Source: Candidatus Delongbacteria bacterium (GTDB taxonomy: Bacteria > JAGOEH01). From it: a stretch of 20,333 nt of DNA. Of this stretch, positions 16,051 through 20,333 are shown one piece after another. The translations under genes and the position numbers were made by a program. Position 1 is the first letter of the stretch. The number at the start of each line of letters is the position of its first letter. The stretch covers positions 1-20,333 of the forward strand of contig JAGOEH010000041.1 of the NCBI GenBank assembly GCA_017997825.1, written 5' to 3'. The notes under the pieces were generated by a model. That model searched no databases and had not been told where the DNA came from. It was given only the letters and a program-made list of their open reading frames with translations.

Positions 16051-16867
16051 TCATCTGCCGTCGTTTGATCATCTCCAACTGACATCCGTTGTCTTTGAAT
16101 TTGACCTCATCCATAAACGAACGTATCAATAACAGGCCTCGTCCCCGGGGATTCATGATGTTTTCCGGCAGAGTCGGATCCGGAACCTTGCCGAAATCAA
16201 ACCCATTTCCCTGATCCCGAATCGTAAAGAGGATCGTGGTGGGATCGACTTTTTTGATGATCTTCACATTCTTGGTCCGGTCATTCTTATTTCCATGCTC
16301 GATGGCATTCATCAGGGCTTCATGGATCGATAGCCGGATATTGTTGATATCCTGTACATTGCATAGATTGTAGTTCAGAAGATCCATCGTCAGATAGACC
16401 GCGATTCCATCGACCAGATCCGAATCGCTCGGAAATTCGATGGACGTCTCGATGGTGATATGCGGGAAAATCCGGCTTTGCTTCAGAAATTTCTCGCGAA
16501 TCTTCAGAATTTTGAGTATAACCTGAAAAACTTCTTGAAAGACAAAGGGTTTACGGATAAAATTGTTGGCGCCCAACTCCAAGGCCCGGGCTAAAAAATT
16601 AAATTCGGCATAACCGGACATGATCACTACCGGCATTTCCGGATACAATTGCTTGGCCTGCTGCAGAAACTCGATCCCATCCATAATCGGCATTTTAATA
16701 TCCGTCAATGCCAGGTCAAAACAGCCCTTTTTCAGCATATCCAGCCCGATCAATCCATTTGAGGCACAGGATACCACAAAATTGGGGTTGGTCGTCAATA
16801 CCTCTTCTAAAAGACTGCGAATGTCTTCATCGTCATCAATGACTAATACCTTGAATTCAGCTTCCAT
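16043..16867 (-). CDS. Response regulator receiver fused to a RsbW-like HATPase domain
   Basis: This 274-residue soluble protein joins two signalling modules. Residues 1-122 are a complete CheY-type receiver: VLVIDDDEDI with the acidic pocket (11-13), phospho-acceptor Asp56 in LALTDIKMP, Ser84 and Lys106 in FIRKPF. Residues of about 135-270 are a GHKL ATPase of the anti-sigma type: N-box IHEALMNAIEHGN (181-193), DQGNGFD (218-224) and GRGLLLIRSF. There is no histidine phosphorylation domain, so it is not a standard hybrid kinase. By family analogy phosphorylation may switch an anti-sigma or partner-switch kinase; the targets are not in the window. It follows the lipoprotein gene by 9 nt and overlaps the PanK gene by 8 nt. 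No ribosome binding site is obvious. Confidence 0.88.
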   Translation of the reverse strand: MEAEFKVLVIDDDEDIRSLLEEVLTTNPNFVVSCASNGLIGLDMLKKGCFDLALTDIKMPIMDGIEFLQQAKQLYPEMPVVIMSGYAEFNFLARALELGANNFIRKPFVFQEVFQVILKILKIREKFLKQSRIFPHITIETSIEFPSDSDLVDGIAVYLTMDLLNYNLCNVQDINNIRLSIHEALMNAIEHGNKNDRTKNVKIIKKVDPTTILFTIRDQGNGFDFGKVPDPTLPENIMNPRGRGLLLIRSFMDEVKFKDNGCQLEMIKRRQMND

Positions 16868-16876
16868 GGGTTGACG

Positions 16877-17380
16877 CTATTGGGCTTTGGATTGATTGAT
16901 GATTAAATTGATCGAGTCTTCCAAGGCATGAGCCTCGTCCTGCCCTGGATAGATCTGATAGGCTTCCCGAGTCAGTTTCAAGGCCTCCTCATAATTACGG
17001 CTCTGATACTTGGCTCTGGCCTTGGCGAAAACGGCACTCGATTTTTGGATCAGGTTCTGATTGATCCGGGTATACAGCGTATCCACCTGATAGGCCTGCA
17101 AAGAATCCATAATGCTGAAGTGGACATTGCCATAATTGCGCATCGCGATGGCGATGGCATAGCGTAGATAGATCTCTTTCTTGAGCTCAGGATTCAGATT
17201 GGGATTTAATCGAAGACTATCGGCCGCCTCATTGACCACACGCACATAATCATAAGCTTCCAGACTCTTATCAAGCTTTTGGACAAAGGGATACTGACTA
17301 TGGAGCGGGGATGATTCCTTCTGACAACCGATGCTGAATATCAGGGTAAAAAGCAAAATAATGAAACGAAAAATCATCAT
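16877..17380 (-). CDS. Small TPR-like lipoprotein
   Basis: I do not recognise this protein. From the ATG at 17378-17380 it is 167 residues, with a lipoprotein signal: MMIFRFII, a hydrophobic core, then FSIGC with Cys19 as likely lipidation site and QKES after it. The rest is helical. The C-terminal part, AKYQSRNYEEALKLTREAYQIYPGQDEAHA, reads like one tetratricopeptide repeat, suggesting a protein-binding role at a membrane. GGAG five bases before the ATG supports this start. A second in-frame ATG at 17420-17422 lies nine bases beyond the -10 and could start a leaderless form 14 residues longer. It is the first gene of the regulator-CoA-cell wall operon. A sensor partner for the downstream regulator is only a guess from position. 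Confidence 0.75.
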   Translation of the reverse strand: MMIFRFIILLFTLIFSIGCQKESSPLHSQYPFVQKLDKSLEAYDYVRVVNEAADSLRLNPNLNPELKKEIYLRYAIAIAMRNYGNVHFSIMDSLQAYQVDTLYTRINQNLIQKSSAVFAKARAKYQSRNYEEALKLTREAYQIYPGQDEAHALEDSINLIINQSKAQ

Positions 17381-17430
17381 AGATTCTCCTTCGGCTTTAA
17401 CTTTGATTCCCGGAATTTTCATGCCGTATA

Positions 17431-17458
17431 AATATAACCGTTTACCGGATAAAGTCAA
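17431..17458 (-). promoter_or_regulatory. Sigma-70-type promoter of the lipoprotein-regulator-CoA operon
   Basis: On the minus strand TTGACT (17453-17458) and TATATT (17431-17436) are 16 bases apart. Transcription would start around 17422-17424. This is the only good promoter I see upstream of the eight-gene row down to mraY. Confidence 0.7.
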
Positions 17459-17498
17459 GCCCTTTTTAGGTTCTGGAAATGGTTGATCGAGATTATGC

Positions 17499-17527
17499 TT
17501 GACAAATCACGGTTTATAAACCATATT
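17499..17527 (+). promoter_or_regulatory. Promoter of manA-gpmI with a palindrome in the spacer
   Basis: A perfect -35, TTGACA (17499-17504), is followed after 17 bases by CATATT (17522-17527), a four-of-six -10 match. The spacer contains the perfect 12-bp palindrome GGTTTATAAACC (17511-17522), a good place for a repressor or activator. It is divergent from the lipoprotein promoter about 40 bases away, so one regulator could affect both directions. Initiation would fall near 17535, leaving a leader of about 87 bases before manA. Confidence 0.65.
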
Positions 17528-17535
17528 GAATAGCT

Positions 17536-17640
17536 GTGATTCGGCCGATTGGGAGCAATGGTCCCCGTACCGGCGAACCTCTTCCCCGAACCATAGCAGG
17601 CTTATCAACGATGGAGATTTTATGCCGTTATATCCTTTGA
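17536..17640 (+). other. Possible leader reading frame overlapping the manA start
   Basis: A 34-codon frame opens with GTG eight bases after the manA -10 and closes with TGA inside manA, overlapping its ATG out of frame by 19 nt. The peptide (starting MIRPIGSNGPRTGEP) resembles nothing I know. It has no ribosome binding site and could be translated only from a leaderless mRNA. It may well be chance. Confidence 0.15.
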
Positions 17641-18578
17641 AGTTTGTTCCACTCTATAAAACTAAGGTCTGGGGTGGCCGATTGTTGGGGAGCGCATTGA
17701 ACCGCGGTCTACCTCCCGGGGAACCGATCGGGGAATCGTGGGAACTGGCGGATCGCGATGATAATAACTCGATCATCCGCAACGGAACATGGGCGGGGAT
17801 GAGCGTGCGAGAACTGCTCCAAAAGGAGCGCCGGCAGATTATGGGCGACCGCTTGGCACTTCGCTATCCGGCCGAATTCCCTCTCCTGATTAAATTTATC
17901 GACGCCTCAGATGATCTCTCCATCCAGGTTCATCCGGATGATGACATGGCCTCACAGCTCGCCCATGATTCCGGTAAAACCGAGTTCTGGTATATCATCC
18001 GGACTGAGCCGGAAACAATCATCAATTACGGAATCCAGCCCGGAATCGATCGGGACATGGTCGAATCCTCGATCCGCTCCGGCCGAATCCGCCACATTCT
18101 CCAGTTTTATCCGGTAGAGGCCGGCGATAGCCTGTTTATCCCCGCCGGCTGCGTCCACGCTATCATGAAGGGCACGCTGCTGGCAGAAATCCAACAAAAT
18201 TCCGATGTCACTTATCGGCTGTATGATTGGGACCGCCCCGGGCTGGACGGCCGCCCCCGCCCCCTCCACCTCGATCAAGGCATGGCCGCGCTCAAACTGT
18301 TTCCAAATCTAAAAATCCGTTCCGCCCGCCATCCCTCTTCCCGCCTGGCCGATTGCCCCTACTTCCGCATCGACCGAATCTCACTTCAGCCCGGACAATC
18401 GATCCCCATCCTCATCGATCAACCCGTCATTCTTATGATCATTCGCGGAAAAGGATCAATCGGTTCGGAATCGTTTGATTTGGGAGAAACTATTTTACTT
18501 CCCGCCGGTTTAAAAATAACGGAACTGAAGAATCGGCCCGAAACCGACGCCTTAATTCTCAAAATTAGTGTAAAGTGA
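17622..18578 (+). CDS. manA: Mannose-6-phosphate isomerase, type I, Bacillus class
   Basis: It interconverts mannose 6-phosphate and fructose 6-phosphate, linking glycolysis with mannose donors for glycans. The 318-residue cupin protein starts MPLYPLKFVPLYKTKVWGG and holds the zinc ligands in SIQVHPDD (Gln and His), GKTEFWYI (Glu) and PAGCVHAI (His). The catalytic-Arg segment is QQNSDVTYRLYDWDR. A second cupin-like domain forms the C-terminus. The short length fits the Bacillus class rather than E. coli ManA. The ATG at 17622 has GGAG five bases upstream; an in-frame extension back to 17526 would run over the promoter. gpmI follows after 10 nt. Confidence 0.94.
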   Translation: MPLYPLKFVPLYKTKVWGGRLLGSALNRGLPPGEPIGESWELADRDDNNSIIRNGTWAGMSVRELLQKERRQIMGDRLALRYPAEFPLLIKFIDASDDLSIQVHPDDDMASQLAHDSGKTEFWYIIRTEPETIINYGIQPGIDRDMVESSIRSGRIRHILQFYPVEAGDSLFIPAGCVHAIMKGTLLAEIQQNSDVTYRLYDWDRPGLDGRPRPLHLDQGMAALKLFPNLKIRSARHPSSRLADCPYFRIDRISLQPGQSIPILIDQPVILMIIRGKGSIGSESFDLGETILLPAGLKITELKNRPETDALILKISVK

Positions 18579-18588
18579 GGAGATTGTT

Positions 18589-20157
18589 ATGAAAAAGCCG
18601 ATAGCATTGATCATTCGGGATGGATGGGGTTTCAATCCCCGTCCGGACCATAATGCCATCTATCATGGAACTACGCCGAATCATGATAACTATGTGGCCA
18701 ATTATCCCACCACCCTGATCGGAGCGTCCGGGGTAGATGTCGGATTGCCGGACGGCAATCAGGGATCCAGTGAAGTCGGGCATCTGAATATGGGCGCCGG
18801 ACGGGTGGTATACCAAACCCTGGTCCGGATCAACCTCAGTATTCAGAAGGGCGAGTTCCAGCAGAATCCGGTCTTCCTCCGCCAACTGGAACGGATTCGG
18901 CAAAGCGGATCCAATCTTCATTTAATGGGTTTGGTTCAGGATCAGGGTGTGCATGCCCATACCGATCATCTGCTGGAATTGATGAAAATGGCAGCCGCGG
19001 CCGGCTTGCGACCGGATCAGGTCCTGATCCATATCTTTTCCGACGGACGCGATACCCCGCCCAGTTCAACCAAAACCTATATCCAACCGATCCTGGACCG
19101 GATCGATCAAGATGGGGTCGGCCGGATCGCCACCATCAGCGGGCGCTATTTCGGTATGGACCGCGATACCCGCTGGGATCGGGTCGAATTGGCTTATCGG
19201 CTTCTGACTGATGCTGCCACCGAACGACCCCGCTTCGAACACGTCTTTCAAGCCGTCGATGACGCCTACCAGGCCGGCGAAACCGATGAATTCATCAAAC
19301 CCAGAGTGATTGGGGATTATCAGGGTATCCAGGACCATGACGGCATAATCTTTTTCAATTACCGGCTGGACCGCACCCGGGAACTGACCCGGGCCTTTGT
19401 AGAAGACGGTTTTGACCACTTCTCCCTCAAATCCATTCCCCATCTCCACTATGTCTGTATGACCGAGTATTATGAGGGAGTAAGCGCGAACCATCGGGCT
19501 GATGTCGAAATCGCCTTTCCCCCAATCACCCTGGATCACCTCATGGGTCAGGTCATTGCCGATGCCGGTCTTAAACAACTTCGGATCGCCGAGACTGAAA
19601 AATACGCCCACGTCACCTTCTTCTTCAACGGCCAATCCGATATCGTCTTCCCCCATGAGGACCGAATCGTTATCCCAAGTCCCAAAGTGGCTACCTATGA
19701 TTTAAAGCCCGAAATGAGCGCCTTCGAGGTCAGAGATAAAGCCGTCGGACTAATCACCGACGATCTCTATGATGTCATTATCCTAAACTTTGCCAATCCG
19801 GATATGGTCGGGCATACCGGGGATTATGAAGCGGCGGTTAAGGCTATCAATGTGGTGGATCAATGCGTCGGTGACGTCGTCACTACGATCCTGAAACATG
19901 ACGGAATCGTATTTCTGACCTCCGACCACGGAAATGCGGAACAGATGGTTGATTATCAAACCGGAGAACCCCATACCGCCCACACCACCAACCCGGTCTG
20001 GCTGCATCTGATCTCTAATCACCCTTATCTTCAAAAGAATAAGATCCGGCTCAAATCACAAGGACGGCTGGCCGATATTGCTCCGACCATGCTTTCTCTT
20101 ATGAATATCGATATCCCCGCTGCCATGAACGGGACAATCCTGGTTGAAAAAATCTAA
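18589..20157 (+). CDS. gpmI: 2,3-bisphosphoglycerate-independent phosphoglycerate mutase
   Basis: It converts 3- to 2-phosphoglycerate in glycolysis using two metal ions. The 522-residue length fits the family. The alkaline-phosphatase-type metal site is complete: Asp11 in LIIRDGWG, catalytic Ser61 in SSEVGHLNMGAGRVVYQ, NFANPDMVGHTGDY, TSDHGNAEQM and the late His in EPHTAHTTNPV. The substrate-binding insert has VQDQGVHAHTDHL, HIFSDGRDTPPSS and GRYFGMDRDTRWDRVE. The residue before the catalytic Ser is Ser instead of the usual Asn. GGAG lies seven bases before the ATG. It is the last gene of the manA operon and ends 3 nt from the end of rpiB. Confidence 0.97.
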   Translation: MKKPIALIIRDGWGFNPRPDHNAIYHGTTPNHDNYVANYPTTLIGASGVDVGLPDGNQGSSEVGHLNMGAGRVVYQTLVRINLSIQKGEFQQNPVFLRQLERIRQSGSNLHLMGLVQDQGVHAHTDHLLELMKMAAAAGLRPDQVLIHIFSDGRDTPPSSTKTYIQPILDRIDQDGVGRIATISGRYFGMDRDTRWDRVELAYRLLTDAATERPRFEHVFQAVDDAYQAGETDEFIKPRVIGDYQGIQDHDGIIFFNYRLDRTRELTRAFVEDGFDHFSLKSIPHLHYVCMTEYYEGVSANHRADVEIAFPPITLDHLMGQVIADAGLKQLRIAETEKYAHVTFFFNGQSDIVFPHEDRIVIPSPKVATYDLKPEMSAFEVRDKAVGLITDDLYDVIILNFANPDMVGHTGDYEAAVKAINVVDQCVGDVVTTILKHDGIVFLTSDHGNAEQMVDYQTGEPHTAHTTNPVWLHLISNHPYLQKNKIRLKSQGRLADIAPTMLSLMNIDIPAAMNGTILVEKI

Positions 20158-20186
20158 AACTCAGCCGAGGGTGGGCCGGTGAGTTT
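20157..20186 (-). terminator. Hairpin at the gpmI/rpiB convergence
   Basis: AAACTCA (20157-20163) pairs with TGAGTTT (20180-20186), and the stem can grow by CCG/CGG past a one-base bulge. On the minus strand the hairpin is followed by TAGATTTTTTC, T-rich enough for a modest rpiB terminator. The plus-strand side has no T-run. The stem overlaps both stop codons. Confidence 0.45.
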
Positions 20187-20333
20187 CATATGCCGTGATC
20201 TTATCGATCCGGCGGGCATGCCGGTCCCCCTCAAACGGAGTTGACAGGAATACCTCCACCATTCTCCAGGCCTCGTCCGGGGTTTGGTTCATAACACCTA
20301 TGGCTAATATATTGGCGTTATTGTGACGGCGGG
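20161..20333 (-). CDS. rpiB: Ribose-5-phosphate isomerase B, C-terminal part (cut by window edge)
   Basis: The last 56 codons of a RpiB/LacAB-family isomerase are visible. The enzyme interconverts ribose 5-phosphate and ribulose 5-phosphate in the pentose phosphate pathway. The fragment begins RRHNNANILAIG, the family's substrate-binding segment, and contains VEVFLSTPFEGDRHARR and RIDKI, close to the standard WLxTxFEGGRHxRRVxKI. The start and the active-site Cys lie beyond the right edge. The stop is TGA at 20161-20163. LacA/LacB cannot be ruled out from this part, but RpiB is far more common. Confidence 0.9.
   Translation of the reverse strand, partial: RRHNNANILAIGVMNQTPDEAWRMVEVFLSTPFEGDRHARRIDKITAYETHRPTLG

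Noticed and set aside
17526-17621. N-terminal extension of 32 codons on manA
   Set aside because: It would begin inside the -10 region, and the ATG at 17622 with GGAG upstream gives the expected family start.
19066-19656. Minus-strand open frame of 196 codons opposite gpmI
   Set aside because: It is antisense to conserved GpmI motifs and has no ribosome binding site or family similarity.
1-20333. CRISPR arrays, tRNA or rRNA genes, insertion sequences, phage or toxin-antitoxin modules
   Set aside because: I saw no regularly spaced repeats, no tRNA-like cloverleaf in the short gene gaps, no transposase or integrase motifs and no terminal inverted repeats. Nearly every base is in a housekeeping gene.

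Overview
The window is about 20.3 kb of dense bacterial housekeeping DNA with GC near 50%. Eighteen protein genes are supported, two of them cut by the window ends. There are no transposons, phage genes, CRISPR arrays, tRNAs or rRNAs. The organism looks like an uncultured member of the Fibrobacterota-Chlorobi-Bacteroidota (FCB) superphylum. The reasons are a folP-cdaA pair followed by a protein resembling the Bacteroidota DUF4835/PorD family, and a split MacAB-type exporter with two tandem permeases. The ribosome binding sites are plain GGAG type and the promoters look like ordinary sigma-70 promoters. The phylum itself is inference and cannot be fixed from this sequence.

Layout. Positions 1-3827, minus strand: an exporter operon in the order macA-like adaptor, two MacB/FtsX-type permeases, and the ATPase (cut by the left edge). 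Positions 3828-4024 hold the leader of that operon, with a perfect 14-bp palindrome. Positions 4025-10044, minus strand: a tightly coupled operon tilS-ftsH-folP-cdaA-porD-like, in which every junction can be read as a 4-nt start/stop overlap. It is driven by a near-perfect sigma-70 promoter placed so close to the tilS GTG that the mRNA should be leaderless. Positions 10102-17380, minus strand: a second long operon. Its order is a small lipoprotein, a receiver plus HATPase regulator, type II pantothenate kinase, panB, panD, panC, a MurG-type glycosyltransferase with a C-terminal HEAT-like domain, and a MraY-type transferase. It has its own promoter at 17431-17458. Positions 17381-17621 form a divergent promoter region. 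Positions 17622-20157, plus strand: manA then gpmI. The window ends with the C-terminal part of rpiB on the minus strand, converging on gpmI.

How the genes fit together. panB, panC and panD supply pantothenate, and the linked type II kinase commits it to coenzyme A, so most of the CoA entry route is in one transcript (ketopantoate reductase is not here). MraY and MurG catalyse the two lipid-linked steps of peptidoglycan precursor synthesis. They sit outside a recognisable division/cell-wall cluster and both depart from the family standard: a fused HEAT-like tail in MurG, and the third histidine of the MraY HHH motif replaced by serine. tilS, ftsH, folP and cdaA join tRNA decoding, membrane proteolysis, folate synthesis and cyclic di-AMP signalling. 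manA, gpmI and rpiB are central sugar metabolism.

The most interesting observations are the MurG-HEAT/MraY pair, the apparent leaderless start geometry at the clearest promoters, the receiver-HATPase regulator heading the CoA/cell-wall operon, and the PorD-like protein translationally coupled to cyclic di-AMP synthase. I saw no plainly new defence or mobile system.
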